From Akebia trifoliata (lineage: Eukaryota; Streptophyta; Magnoliopsida; Ranunculales; Lardizabalaceae): a stretch of 64,000 nt of DNA. The notes beneath the pieces were generated by a model. It saw only the letters and a list, made by a program, of their open reading frames with translations. It searched no databases and was not told where the DNA came from. The position numbers and the translations under genes are program-made. Shown here in pieces: positions 56,201-58,309 of the stretch; positions within the stretch are counted from its first letter, which is position 1; every line of letters begins with the position of its first letter. Location: contig CM030711.1 in assembly GCA_017979445.1 (NCBI GenBank), forward strand, positions 40,106,757-40,170,756, read 5' to 3'.

Positions 56201-58272
56201 ATGGCATTGCATACTTTTGTATAGGATTGCATGATGACCTAACGGACACTAAATCGCGTATGCCAACAGATACCAGGAATGGCATATGCGGTCACATGTG
56301 ACAACTATATCGAGAGCTCCCCTACCAGATATTTTGCTTGAAAGAATGACATGATAATTGGATGGCTGTGTATGAAAAAATACCTATATTTGGCCAAAGT
56401 ACCAGTACCTATAGGATACAACACAGATATTGGTAGGATATTTCTCTTATTTATAGCAGAAGTCACACAAAAATACTAGTGTGTCAGTAACAGTTTAAAT
56501 CAATTTTTCAATATTATTGATCTTAGTTTAACTATTGTATACCTTCTATTCTATGTTTACACACAAGTTTGTTATGCTCTTCATAATAGCATATATATGT
56601 TCAAGGATCCATGTCAGAGACTTTAGGGAGTGAGTATGTTACCCTTCTTAATGTATTATATCAGTATCATAGATTTTGGAAATGTCAACTTGTATCTCAC
56701 TTCTTATTAGGACATCCGACATCATAGGTTAGATCCTAGCCAAAGTACAGCTCATTGAATTGTGAATGGAATTAGTTTGTAATCCTCCTGACCTTAGCAA
56801 ATCAAGAAATATATTATCTTGACGAATATGAACAAAGTTAACATATCGGCATTAAGTAAATTTTTTTGCAAAAGACAAAAAGGGTTTAAGTGGTGTTGTT
56901 TTCCATTATTTTGTAATTGAAGTTCAAAATTAAAATTCAGATTTTATTTTAAATACATTTATTTCAGAAGACATTTTTTAATATGACCATTGCTACGTAA
57001 TTCTATTACATTCTCGTTATTTTGGAAAGCCAATAATGTTGTTTAAAAGGTTGATATAACTTCTATGGCTTATATGCCTTTTTTGCACTAGCCTAAAAAT
57101 TACAGGATTGAATCGCCCACAATGCCCGAGCTATAGCATTATAATTTAATGCTATATCATTTTATAAGCCGTTTATTGAATAATTATGTGATCTTCATTT
57201 TTAGACAATGCTATGCTTTTTGGTCTCCATAGGAATTTCACGTTATCTGATTAATTTTTCTAATGCTTCTCAATCTCAAGAGAAATTTATAAATTTAGTT
57301 CTTGATGAAGTTGGGAGTTGGGACATTACTCAAATGTTCATTTCTCAAAATTTTATCAGCATCTTGCAATTAAGTCTCTTCATGAATCATGACTTACTGT
57401 ATCTTATATAATGATATTCATATTATCTAGCTGCCACATGGAAGCCATTTCTGCACCTATTCCATAATGAAGTTTGCATTAGTATTGAAGTAATTTTCTT
57501 TGCTTTGACTATAAGTTATGACTTATGATGTCATGTGCTTCCTTCTGCAGGCAGTTGTCAGTTTTGTCACAATGCAGCTTCAGCTTTGTTCCGTCTTTTT
57601 CACATTCTCCCTCGGCACGAAGACTCATTATTTTGGTCGGACAATTCTCCATGGTGGTGCAAGGGCAAGTTCGCACTCACTTCTCCTGCTTCTTTTTTCT
57701 CCTTTTGAGATGGGAATAATTGATCGATTTTTATTTTATTTTTATCACTAAACAGTATCAAGCAACTGGTAGAGGGTTTGTGGTTCGCCATATAAAGTTC
57801 TCAGAGAATTACAGGCTTTACTCCCGTAGTCATTTTGTTAAAGCGTTCGTAATCTCTATCACTCTAACATTAATGCATGTATTGAAACTGGAGCAATTTC
57901 TAAAACAATTTCCCCCTCAAAATGTGTAGATTTGAAGTCGTGCTAATGTTGGTGGTATACATCGCATATGGATTTAATGAAGAGGGTGCATTAGCCTATA
58001 TTCTTCTTACTCTTAGCAGTTGGTTCATGGCGCTTTCTTGGCTTTTCGCTCCCTATATGTTTAATCCATCTGGTTTTGAGTGGCAAAAGTAAGTCTTTTT
58101 TTTCTTTTTTCTCAATTTAGGGTTTTATTTTTTGGTATTAACAAATCATATTATGTTTGTCCTTTTCAGGACAGCTGAGGACTTCAGAGACTGGACAAAT
58201 TGGCTTCTTTATAGAGGTGGAATTGGAGTTAAGGGAGAGGAAAGCTGGGAAGCTTGGTGGGATGAGGAACTG
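2134..58272 (+). CDS. CALS10: Callose synthase (1,3-beta-glucan synthase), CALS10/GSL8-like, internal 37 exons; both ends outside window
   Basis: Seen: 37 exons, each bounded by AG and a donor (GT except introns 8 and 34), join in frame for 3879 nt (1293 codons) without a stop. The product matches plant callose synthases: [11 protein letters not shown] (end of the FKS1_dom1 region), [17 protein letters not shown], then several hydrophobic segments, the cytosolic stretch with [16 protein letters not shown] and [11 protein letters not shown], then C-terminal membrane segments with [18 protein letters not shown]. Known for the family: a plasma-membrane enzyme polymerising UDP-glucose into callose; GSL8/CALS10 acts at the cell plate, in cytokinesis and at plasmodesmata. 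[13 protein letters not shown] and [20 protein letters not shown] favour GSL8 over GSL10, judged from memory. The full protein is usually about 1900 residues, so N- and C-terminal exons lie outside. Promoter and polyadenylation site are not visible. Oddities: GA donor in intron 8, GC donor in intron 34, transposon-filled introns. Confidence 0.93.
2287..2365 (+). CDS. CALS10: Callose synthase exon 2
   Basis: 79 nt after a 76-bp intron. It completes the split Trp and encodes [20 protein letters not shown], ending KPKPRAK at donor gttggt. [11 protein letters not shown] is conserved in CALS9 and CALS10. Confidence 0.93.
2407..2793. mobile_element. MITE-like palindromic element, family alpha, copy 1
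   Basis: The two ends are inverted copies: the left arm has gccaacat then tgtcctatatgggttagaag; the right arm gives the same when reverse-complemented. Internal inverted and direct subrepeats contain ttcggaatgggctgattttt and gatgatctc(tatggtgag)gagatcat. A second copy lies at 42068-42415. No coding capacity. The duplicated target could not be fixed. Confidence 0.65.
2797..4379. other. Intron 2 sequence, nothing recognised
   Basis: AT-rich intronic sequence with T-runs. No exon-like block, transposon domain or convincing repeat was found; short open frames here have no recognisable similarity. Confidence 0.6.
4380..4875 (+). mobile_element. LINE 3'-end fragment
   Basis: The frame at 4488-4763 encodes [20 protein letters not shown] then [13 protein letters not shown], the LINE ORF2 C-terminus. 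A phrase containing cttttacagaggaagggtcagt occurs twice (about 4400 and 4493), suggesting a local duplication at the 5' break. The 3' end is near gattataaaaaagaaa. Confidence 0.7.
4876..6569. other. Intron 2 remainder with one dispersed repeat
   Basis: Mostly unassigned. About 5170-5350 is a copy of a dispersed repeat rich in gtttca/gtctcgaaatg and ending near ttttgaacctt, also seen near 28960-29125 and 51775-52000. Segments near 5610-5660 and 5685-5755 are imperfect inverted copies of each other (cctcacatcgcacatcc versus ggatctatggttcc...gatgtgcgatatgaggtac). Confidence 0.5.
6570..6692 (+). CDS. CALS10: Callose synthase exon 3
   Basis: 123 nt (41 codons, phase 0 to 0) encoding [20 protein letters not shown] and then a hydrophobic start, [11 protein letters not shown], the first membrane segment of the N-terminal cluster. 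It is isolated between introns of 4.2 and 12.3 kb. Confidence 0.93.
7073..7546 (-). pseudogene. LINE A zf-RVT / ORF2 C-terminal region
   Basis: Encodes [40 protein letters not shown] and [18 protein letters not shown], the Cys/His cluster of the zf-RVT domain in plant LINE ORF2. The continuation (LFGSLEEML...) shifts frame. Confidence 0.85.
8383..8685 (-). pseudogene. LINE A reverse transcriptase core, broken
   Basis: Encodes [27 protein letters not shown] and [13 protein letters not shown]: the RT fingers-palm segment with the [10 protein letters not shown] motif and the FADD catalytic box. Flanking RT motifs continue in other frames, so this is a pseudogene piece. Such RTs copy their own RNA at nicked target DNA. 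Confidence 0.88.
9387..10740 (-). mobile_element. LINE B, 3' fragment inserted at the 5' break of LINE A
   Basis: A poly-A tail (T-rich, 9387-9397) is followed by a 3' region with GGTCCTCTCGACCC and ORF2 C-terminal pieces: [48 protein letters not shown] in two frames, and [20 protein letters not shown] at 10427-10642. 5' truncated near 10740. Confidence 0.82.
10775..11045 (-). mobile_element. LINE C, short 3'-end fragment
   Basis: A T-rich run at 10775-10803 is followed by sequence parallel to LINE A and B tails (cttcaaaacatgacacccttaaactctttgaagagcttactcc against cttcaaagaagacccccttgaattc in B). Only the end of ORF2 and the 3' region remain. Confidence 0.55.
11046..11869. other. Intron 3 gap between LINE fragments
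   Basis: AT-rich sequence with no LINE or exon match. The minus-strand frame at 11383-11628 has no recognisable motif. Confidence 0.5.
11985..12292 (-). pseudogene. LINE D zf-RVT entry region
   Basis: Encodes [20 protein letters not shown] and [12 protein letters not shown], the stretch that precedes the zf-RVT cysteine cluster in other copies (compare VGRGDKSR.. near 7700 and GLGDRVRFWVDRWCD near 60790). Confidence 0.75.
12400..13690 (-). pseudogene. LINE D reverse transcriptase, broken
   Basis: Pieces: [20 protein letters not shown] (13472-13678), [20 protein letters not shown] (13191-13469) with [13 protein letters not shown], and thumb [16 protein letters not shown] (12406-12699). The palm GLRQGD region at about 13.0-13.1 kb is degraded. 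Several frames. Confidence 0.82.
13992..14740 (-). pseudogene. LINE D endonuclease (APE type)
   Basis: Minus frames read [41 protein letters not shown] then [20 protein letters not shown] and [20 protein letters not shown]. Conserved Asn, Glu and Asp motifs (SWN, QES, GGDFN) are visible; the usual SDH near the end is NHS here. Stops precede the GGDFN part. The intact enzyme nicks target DNA for target-primed reverse transcription. Confidence 0.82.
14770..17299 (-). pseudogene. LINE D ORF1, C-terminal half, interrupted
   Basis: Frames at 16760-17128, 16185-16457 and 14838-15263 on the minus strand lie between ORF1's RNA-binding part and the endonuclease. They carry Ser/Glu-rich low-similarity protein and are cut by the element at 15293-15915. 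I infer ORF1 by position; the sequences themselves are not recognised. Confidence 0.45.
15293..15915. mobile_element. MITE-like element inserted in LINE D ORF1 (8-bp direct repeat)
   Basis: Flanked by TGGTTTGG on both sides (15285-15292 and 15916-15923), as for hAT-type target duplications. The ends are imperfect inverted copies: ggttgttaaaagc on the left and, reverse-complemented, ggttgtcaaacatg on the right, each followed by a gggcctaggy motif. About 623 bp, AT-rich inside, no transposase. The exact element ends are uncertain by a few bases because target and TIR overlap in sequence. Confidence 0.65.
17300..18430 (-). pseudogene. LINE D ORF1, N-terminal half
   Basis: Minus frames give [20 protein letters not shown] at 18369, and further on [36 protein letters not shown] and [19 protein letters not shown]. 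These resemble plant LINE ORF1 proteins (DUF4283-type RNA-binding region). No clear CCHC knuckle was found. Interrupted by stops. Confidence 0.6.
18451..19024. other. Intron 3 end, nothing recognised
   Basis: About 570 bp of AT-rich intronic sequence between LINE D and exon 4, ending in a pyrimidine-rich tract (ttttttttccctttatttccag) that serves as the acceptor. Confidence 0.6.
19025..19127 (+). CDS. CALS10: Callose synthase exon 4
   Basis: 103 nt encoding [12 protein letters not shown] followed by [17 protein letters not shown]. It directly continues MMFQ of exon 3 across the 12.3-kb intron and ends one base into a Ser codon. Confidence 0.93.
19343..19466 (+). CDS. CALS10: Callose synthase exon 5
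   Basis: 124 nt encoding [20 protein letters not shown], then a hydrophobic stretch ending [10 protein letters not shown]-terminal transmembrane cluster. Phase 1 in, phase 2 out. Confidence 0.94.
19601..19790 (+). CDS. CALS10: Callose synthase exon 6
   Basis: 190 nt encoding [19 protein letters not shown], a hydrophobic segment, and [20 protein letters not shown] to FFKWMRQ. The insertion-like motif [11 protein letters not shown] is the best paralogue marker in the window and points to CALS10/GSL8. Confidence 0.94.
19943..19995 (+). CDS. CALS10: Callose synthase exon 7
   Basis: 53 nt encoding [17 protein letters not shown]; the motif ER(H/Y)YxGRGMYER is highly conserved in plant callose synthases. 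It ends two bases into a Lys codon. Confidence 0.93.
20663..20723 (+). CDS. CALS10: Callose synthase exon 8, followed by a GA donor
   Basis: 61 nt encoding [20 protein letters not shown], a membrane segment. The junction with IKPLVEP of exon 9 is well conserved in the family, yet the bases after the last codon are gaaaga instead of gtaaga. Without splicing, the frame runs about 50 nt further and stops at a TGA in the intron. Confidence 0.85.
20724..20815 (+). other. Intron 8 with GA-AG boundaries
   Basis: 92-bp intron between exons fixed by protein similarity. The 5' boundary reads CAG|gaaagatg, where CAG|gtaagatg would be a normal donor; the 3' boundary is a normal tgcag. A second weak acceptor-like site (tataggt) lies at about 20783. 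Confidence 0.8.
20816..20897 (+). CDS. CALS10: Callose synthase exon 9
   Basis: 82 nt encoding [19 protein letters not shown] and SWHDFVSK; family form IKPLVKPT...YSWHDxVS. Acceptor tgcag, donor gtaagc. It is the last exon before the 7.2-kb intron 9. Confidence 0.93.
20985..21655. repeat. Dispersed AT-rich repeat (gaaatatttcc family)
   Basis: Contains repeated short forms of gaaatatttcc, ttcgtgaaatgtttcacc and inverse complements, starting near gaatatacagaaatatttcc and ending near gaaatggaaatccgaattt. Related stretches lie at 480-720, 29560-29715, 52180-52500 and 52900-53290. The internal symmetry suggests a degenerate palindromic element. Confidence 0.5.
21740..24188 (+). mobile_element. 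LINE E, 5' part (endonuclease and RT), sense orientation in intron 9
   Basis: 5' truncated inside the endonuclease (QFWEELEDV, then [10 protein letters not shown]). RT follows with [51 protein letters not shown] (23120-23338), [11 protein letters not shown] and the thumb [20 protein letters not shown] (23663-23863). Multiple stops. Interrupted at 24188 by a Copia element, after which ORF2 resumes at 26472. Confidence 0.88.
22667..23338 (+). pseudogene. LINE E reverse transcriptase core
   Basis: Two frames carry [20 protein letters not shown] (fingers), [27 protein letters not shown] and, after a stop, [15 protein letters not shown] and [16 protein letters not shown]. The catalytic FADD follows at about 23400. 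Disabled by nonsense changes. Confidence 0.85.
24189..24328 (+). repeat. C1 5' LTR
   Basis: 140 bp from TGTTGAATAATTC to TTTTCAACT. Its short length and its near-identity with 26332-26471 define the element. TG starts the LTR; the end reads TCAACT, close to the inverse of the start. Confidence 0.92.
24667..24845 (+). repeat. About 31-bp tandem repeat in the C1 leader
   Basis: About six degenerate copies of a unit with ttgcatygttttggaaccc and acgacctgctgt. It lies between the primer-binding site and the remaining coding region. The open frames through it are repeats of GTHDLLFA or similar and are not proteins. Confidence 0.8.
24960..26326 (+). pseudogene. C1 Copia RT and RNase H remains
   Basis: Readable in mostly one frame with stops: [50 protein letters not shown] (RT catalytic YVDD), [33 protein letters not shown] and RNase H with [26 protein letters not shown] and QLVDILTKG. 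In an intact element these copy the RNA and remove it from the hybrid. Confidence 0.88.
26332..26471 (+). repeat. C1 3' LTR
   Basis: 140 bp, about four substitutions from the 5' LTR (one at the fifth base: tgttt against tgttg). Directly followed by target copy GACTC. Confidence 0.92.
26472..27095 (+). mobile_element. LINE E, 3' part after the Copia insertion
   Basis: Resumes with [20 protein letters not shown], exactly where the 5' part stopped, then the ORF2 C-terminus with [17 protein letters not shown] (26716-26973) and FEDFVV, and a 3' region reaching tttttgataagctttg. The internal zf-RVT segment is shortened. Confidence 0.82.
27726..27820 (-). mobile_element. 67-bp LINE 3'-end insertion with 14-bp target duplication
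   Basis: TAATGTGCATGGTA (27726-27739) and TAATGTGCATAGTA (27807-27820) flank 67 bp which, on the minus strand, read GGTTACCTCGACCAC, then TTTTAATAAAAATTG and an A-rich tail of about 18 A. This equals the last part of the other LINE 3' ends in the window. Confidence 0.8.
28053..28102 (+). CDS. CALS10: Callose synthase exon 10
   Basis: 50 nt encoding [17 protein letters not shown], the next conserved block after SK of exon 9, with donor gtaagt. It is a short lone exon between introns of 7.2 and 2.2 kb. Confidence 0.92.
28103..30310. other. Intron 10, mostly unassigned
   Basis: Holds a short direct duplication (attatcaagttg.ttgatatatct at about 28280 and 28319), one dispersed repeat copy at about 28960-29125 and an AT-rich repeat at 29560-29715. 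Short open frames have no recognisable motif. The acceptor is ctttttccag. Confidence 0.55.
30311..30397 (+). CDS. CALS10: Callose synthase exon 11
   Basis: 87 nt, phase 0 to 0, encoding [20 protein letters not shown] and LGARARLGE, the last membrane segment of the N-terminal cluster and the start of the large cytosolic loop. Confidence 0.93.
30644..30729 (+). CDS. CALS10: Callose synthase exon 12
   Basis: 86 nt encoding [20 protein letters not shown] to PLSE, matching the family's IRSLxxVhxLFExFPxAF at the start of the cytosolic loop. Confidence 0.92.
30855..30879 (+). CDS. CALS10: Callose synthase exon 13, 25-nt microexon
   Basis: Only 25 nt, bounded by ttgcag and gtgaga, encoding TSLHSSSQ after the split Arg. 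Phase 2 in and 0 out agree with exons 12 and 14. The family has a variable Ser/Thr-rich spot here, so support rests on phase and splice signals more than on sequence conservation. Confidence 0.75.
31500..33736 (-). mobile_element. Copia fragment C2: one LTR, leader, gag and start of protease; 3' part missing
   Basis: On the minus strand: a probable LTR of about 148 bp (33589-33736), primer site TTGGTATCAAAGC (near 33580), a long leader (33.4-32.8 kb) with two G16 runs, gag frames (32320-32075, 32074-31667) and protease residues [12 protein letters not shown] near 31650. It ends about 31500 with no second LTR, RT or integrase. Confidence 0.75.
31667..32320 (-). pseudogene. C2 Gag C-terminal part
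   Basis: Encodes [20 protein letters not shown] (UBN2/RVT-type gag), then an Arg/Gly-rich stretch [14 protein letters not shown] and a nucleic-acid-binding knuckle [17 protein letters not shown] in which the first Cys of the CCHC is replaced (YSHC). A stop or frameshift separates the two frames near 32075. In an intact element Gag forms the particle. Confidence 0.75.
34457..34551 (+). CDS. CALS10: Callose synthase exon 14
   Basis: 95 nt encoding [19 protein letters not shown] then [12 protein letters not shown], the conserved FxPFWNxIIxxLREEDYI block. It follows the 3.6-kb intron 13. Confidence 0.93.
34648..34729 (+). CDS. CALS10: Callose synthase exon 15
   Basis: 82 nt encoding [12 protein letters not shown] and [14 protein letters not shown], conserved across the family; donor gtcatc. 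Confidence 0.94.
34884..35041 (+). CDS. CALS10: Callose synthase exon 16
   Basis: 158 nt encoding [20 protein letters not shown], then [20 protein letters not shown] and ILDDEGKMW. It matches the cytosolic segment of CALS10 type, including the KDIA..S.DSQ stretch. Confidence 0.94.
35126..35246 (+). CDS. CALS10: Callose synthase exon 17
   Basis: 121 nt encoding [20 protein letters not shown] and [15 protein letters not shown]; conserved VERIYxxI and ISRxTALxGIL. Confidence 0.94.
35682..35779 (+). CDS. CALS10: Callose synthase exon 18
   Basis: 98 nt encoding [20 protein letters not shown] then [12 protein letters not shown]; conserved GAVKAxQDxYDVV. Confidence 0.93.
35860..35950 (+). CDS. CALS10: Callose synthase exon 19
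   Basis: 91 nt encoding [20 protein letters not shown] and [10 protein letters not shown], matching [20 protein letters not shown] of GSL8. Confidence 0.94.
36060..36220 (+). CDS. CALS10: Callose synthase exon 20
   Basis: 161 nt encoding [17 protein letters not shown], then [20 protein letters not shown] and REMLSF. [17 protein letters not shown] is the signature at the entry to the 1,3-beta-glucan synthase domain. Confidence 0.95.
36305..36414 (+). CDS. CALS10: Callose synthase exon 21
   Basis: 110 nt encoding [20 protein letters not shown] and [17 protein letters not shown]. FTPYYSExVLYS and NEDGISxLFYLQKIxP are near-invariant in plant callose synthases. Confidence 0.95.
37426..37560 (+). 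CDS. CALS10: Callose synthase exon 22
   Basis: 135 nt encoding [20 protein letters not shown] and [16 protein letters not shown]. The [22 protein letters not shown] motif spans this exon and the next and belongs to the putative catalytic region. Confidence 0.95.
38325..38393 (+). CDS. CALS10: Callose synthase exon 23
   Basis: 69 nt encoding [20 protein letters not shown] then ATG, the continuation of the [19 protein letters not shown] motif. Donor gttggc follows a split Gly. Confidence 0.95.
38473..38641 (+). CDS. CALS10: Callose synthase exon 24
   Basis: 169 nt encoding a linker, then [20 protein letters not shown] and [18 protein letters not shown]. [18 protein letters not shown] is a family hallmark in the catalytic domain. 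Confidence 0.95.
38724..38838 (+). CDS. CALS10: Callose synthase exon 25
   Basis: 115 nt encoding [20 protein letters not shown] and [15 protein letters not shown]. At the exon junction the protein reads MQQYEALR where the family usually has MQRNEALR, a small divergence. Confidence 0.94.
38897..40198. mobile_element. Probable solo LTR, about 1.3 kb
   Basis: Begins TGTAGATAC and ends GTGTCTACA, an inverted pair typical of LTR ends (TG...CA). Flanking 5-mers GGTTT (38892-38896) and GGTTA (40199-40203) agree at four of five positions. It starts about 60 bp after exon 25. No coding region; internal tract with gggagattaaatggggaatgg. No second copy in the window. Confidence 0.6.
40199..41300. other. 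Intron 25 stretch, nothing recognised
   Basis: AT-rich sequence with one G-rich low-complexity patch (40858-40920, gggcagggg and ggggtgggg). No gene or transposon domain was recognised. Confidence 0.55.
41301..41667. repeat. Fold-back element with arms of about 150 bp
   Basis: The left arm (41301-41451, ttataatgtctgaagtattg to tgatcaattagagt) and the right arm (41514-41667) are inverse complements with few mismatches; the loop is about 62 nt. The transcript would form a long hairpin. No coding capacity. Confidence 0.85.
41673..42056. mobile_element. MITE-like element, family beta, copy 1
   Basis: Ends are inverted: ggggaatgctaacg at the left and, reverse-complemented, aaatgctaatgtcc at the right; inside, the arms also pair (tttgtcttttaataaaaaaagac; accacatttactttc against gagtgaatgtggtgg). 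About 384 bp, AT-rich, no frame. It is flanked by ATA-type sequence. Confidence 0.75.
42068..42415. mobile_element. MITE-like element, family alpha, copy 2
   Basis: Shares with copy 1 (2407-2793) the blocks tatatgggttagaagttt, gaatgggctaatttttt, gatgatctcctc.ccatagag and cttttgatggggttagaag. Its ends are inverted (atatgggttagaag / ttctaacctatat). It lies exactly between the two beta copies. Confidence 0.7.
42451..42819. mobile_element. MITE-like element, family beta, copy 2
   Basis: Same layout as 41673-42056: starts ggggaatgttaacgtccaag, ends gatgttagcatctccc, with matching central blocks (ttttgtcttttagtgaaaaag; taataaatgcattta). About 369 bp. Confidence 0.75.
43197..43555. mobile_element. 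MITE-like element, family gamma
   Basis: The left end (cctattaagatttc...atctta..tagggtctttgagc) is repeated inverted at the right (ggctcaacggcccttagtaagatttgaaatcttactaa). Both ends also carry an inner aagattt...aaatctt palindrome. The middle is A/T-rich with an A-run. No frame. Confidence 0.65.
44410..44870 (-). mobile_element. LINE F, 3'-end fragment
   Basis: Poly-A as T at 44410-44426, then GGTCAGTCACCTCGACC. The minus frames encode [38 protein letters not shown] and a short 3' region. Approximate direct repeats ttttagtgat.g.atctttcccta flank it (44357 and 44860). Confidence 0.8.
45003..45122 (+). CDS. CALS10: Callose synthase exon 26
   Basis: 120 nt, phase 0 to 0, encoding [20 protein letters not shown] then [20 protein letters not shown]; essentially the family consensus [29 protein letters not shown]. 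It follows the 6.2-kb intron 25. Confidence 0.96.
45406..45521 (+). CDS. CALS10: Callose synthase exon 27
   Basis: 116 nt encoding [20 protein letters not shown] and [14 protein letters not shown], a conserved catalytic-domain block. Confidence 0.96.
45635..45718 (+). CDS. CALS10: Callose synthase exon 28
   Basis: 84 nt encoding [20 protein letters not shown] and RVLANPL; conserved [26 protein letters not shown]. Confidence 0.96.
   Translation, partial: CLFLSFIYVQPRNKLCNFRSACFGKSS
45812..45924 (+). CDS. CALS10: Callose synthase exon 29
   Basis: 113 nt encoding [20 protein letters not shown] and [17 protein letters not shown]. [23 protein letters not shown] is among the most conserved motifs of the family. 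Confidence 0.96.
46090..46370 (-). mobile_element. LINE G, internal RT-thumb fragment
   Basis: Encodes [20 protein letters not shown] then [15 protein letters not shown], the thumb segment (YLSKGGK.TLIKSTL in other copies). Both ends are truncated, with no poly-A, in intron 29. Confidence 0.7.
46449..46702 (-). repeat. C3 3' LTR
   Basis: 254 bp. The minus-strand start has drifted to TATTAAATTG from TGTTGAATTG in the other LTR, so this copy has lost the canonical TG. Confidence 0.9.
46710..46928 (-). pseudogene. C3 RT end fused to polyprotein C-terminus
   Basis: [20 protein letters not shown] plus NQKLEEVG belong to the end of [22 protein letters not shown] belongs to the far end of RNase H. 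The RNase H body between them is missing, which shows a second internal deletion. Confidence 0.85.
46929..47480 (-). pseudogene. C3 reverse transcriptase fragment
   Basis: Encodes [20 protein letters not shown] and [11 protein letters not shown] (outside the main frame), then [45 protein letters not shown] (YVDD) and [18 protein letters not shown]. It ends at a stop after [23 protein letters not shown] continues behind it. Confidence 0.9.
47523..47800 (-). pseudogene. C3 protease end
   Basis: Encodes [20 protein letters not shown] (retroviral-type aspartic protease DSGA motif) and [13 protein letters not shown], then stops. The following DNA already belongs to RT ([20 protein letters not shown] in another frame), so integrase has been lost. 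Confidence 0.85.
47880..48725 (-). pseudogene. C3 Gag, broken
   Basis: Starts about 48725 with [20 protein letters not shown] and runs into a stop after RDLQSVRAT. Later pieces: [20 protein letters not shown] and [20 protein letters not shown] (UBN2-type gag, 48295-48483), and a knuckle-like C..C/H cluster near 47910. Several frames. Confidence 0.8.
48848..49101 (-). repeat. C3 5' LTR
   Basis: 254 bp. The minus strand starts TGTTGAATTG and ends TTTTTACGATA directly before the TGGTATCAGAGC primer site. Confidence 0.9.
49810..49862 (+). CDS. CALS10: Callose synthase exon 30
   Basis: 53 nt encoding [18 protein letters not shown] (first Gly split across the intron), matching AGFNxTLRxGxxTHHEYIQ. 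Confidence 0.95.
49931..50107 (+). CDS. CALS10: Callose synthase exon 31
   Basis: 177 nt, phase 0 to 0, encoding [40 protein letters not shown] and a membrane start, [36 protein letters not shown] is the conserved end of the catalytic loop; the C-terminal membrane cluster begins here. Confidence 0.96.
50364..50468. repeat. Two-copy tandem duplication, about 52 bp
   Basis: aacttagagaaagttgaagg... ending caacgaaggctgatt occurs at 50364-50415 and 50416-50468 with two small differences. Intron 31. Confidence 0.85.
51775..52000. repeat. Dispersed repeat (gtctca family)
   Basis: Rich in gtctcaattgt/gagaca, ending accgaggcaatgagtagaaac and ttttaaaccttg. Related copies: 5170-5350, 28960-29125 and a partial copy near 30060-30190. 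Function unknown. Confidence 0.5.
52180..53290. repeat. AT-rich dispersed repeat split by a GC-richer insert
   Basis: 52180-52500 and 52900-53290 match the gaaatatttcc-type repeat at 20985-21655. Between them (about 52535-52880) sits a C-rich segment with a C17 run, starting ggtgggtcccagtctgc and ending ggcacgggtaaactc, which looks like a separate insertion. Confidence 0.5.
53370..53417 (+). CDS. CALS10: Callose synthase exon 32
   Basis: 48 nt encoding [16 protein letters not shown], a membrane segment identical in layout to the family's xTVLTVYxFLYGRxYLALSG. It is a lone short exon between introns of 3.3 and 1.6 kb. Confidence 0.94.
54122..54614. repeat. Three-copy tandem repeat, unit about 164 bp
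   Basis: Units start at ggaa(t/c)gtgtgatgtcatg at 54131, 54296 and 54459 and run through ttatttggttaaatgatgtt and gactcccgacttgtcc to tgaactatgtatcac. Copies are highly similar. Intron 32. Confidence 0.9.
55007..55165 (+). CDS. CALS10: Callose synthase exon 33
   Basis: 159 nt, phase 0 to 0, encoding [40 protein letters not shown] and ILEEGFLR. The QFLxQIGxFTAxPMxLGxILExGFL block is conserved. Confidence 0.95.
55166..57550. other. Intron 33, nothing recognised
   Basis: AT-rich with a T17/G14 homopolymer pair at 56111-56138. Short open frames have no motif. No transposon domain was found. Confidence 0.55.
57551..57664 (+). CDS. CALS10: Callose synthase exon 34, followed by a GC donor
   Basis: 114 nt encoding [20 protein letters not shown] and [15 protein letters not shown]. 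The next exon resumes at YQATGRGF, so the cut falls at AGG|gcaagt, a GC-AG intron. Confidence 0.95.
57665..57755 (+). other. Intron 34, GC-AG type
   Basis: 91-bp intron starting gcaagt and ending aacag. The boundaries are fixed by the conserved HGGAR|YQATGRG junction. GC-AG is the commonest minor class of U2 introns. Confidence 0.88.
57756..57844 (+). CDS. CALS10: Callose synthase exon 35
   Basis: 89 nt encoding [20 protein letters not shown] and LYSRSHFVK. The end is inferred from phase: only a cut after AAAGC (donor gttcgt) lets the next exon read in frame as AFEVV. The visually tempting gtaatc donor 4 nt later would give an immediate stop. Confidence 0.9.
57930..58088 (+). CDS. CALS10: Callose synthase exon 36
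   Basis: 159 nt encoding [20 protein letters not shown], then [20 protein letters not shown] and FEWQ. [17 protein letters not shown] is a universal plant callose synthase motif. Confidence 0.95.
58170..58272 (+). CDS. CALS10: Callose synthase exon 37 (last visible)
   Basis: 103 nt encoding [20 protein letters not shown] and [14 protein letters not shown], ending at donor gtattc. The family continues with H(I/L)R....GRI.E..LSLRFF..QYG; no such exon is visible up to 64000, so the 3' exons lie beyond a further LINE-filled intron of more than 5.7 kb. Confidence 0.95.
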
Positions 58273-58309
58273 GTATTCCTTCTGTCTCTAGATCTTTGCA
58301 TTGTAGCAT

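Noticed and set aside
57846..57852. Donor gtaatc at 57849 for exon 35
   Set aside because: Would place a stop at the first codons of exon 36; the cut 4 nt earlier restores KAFEVV.
2134..58272. The gene being a processed or dead copy
   Set aside because: Introns are present and 1293 codons are uninterrupted; only the intron 8 donor is suspicious, so pseudogene status is not supported by the frame.
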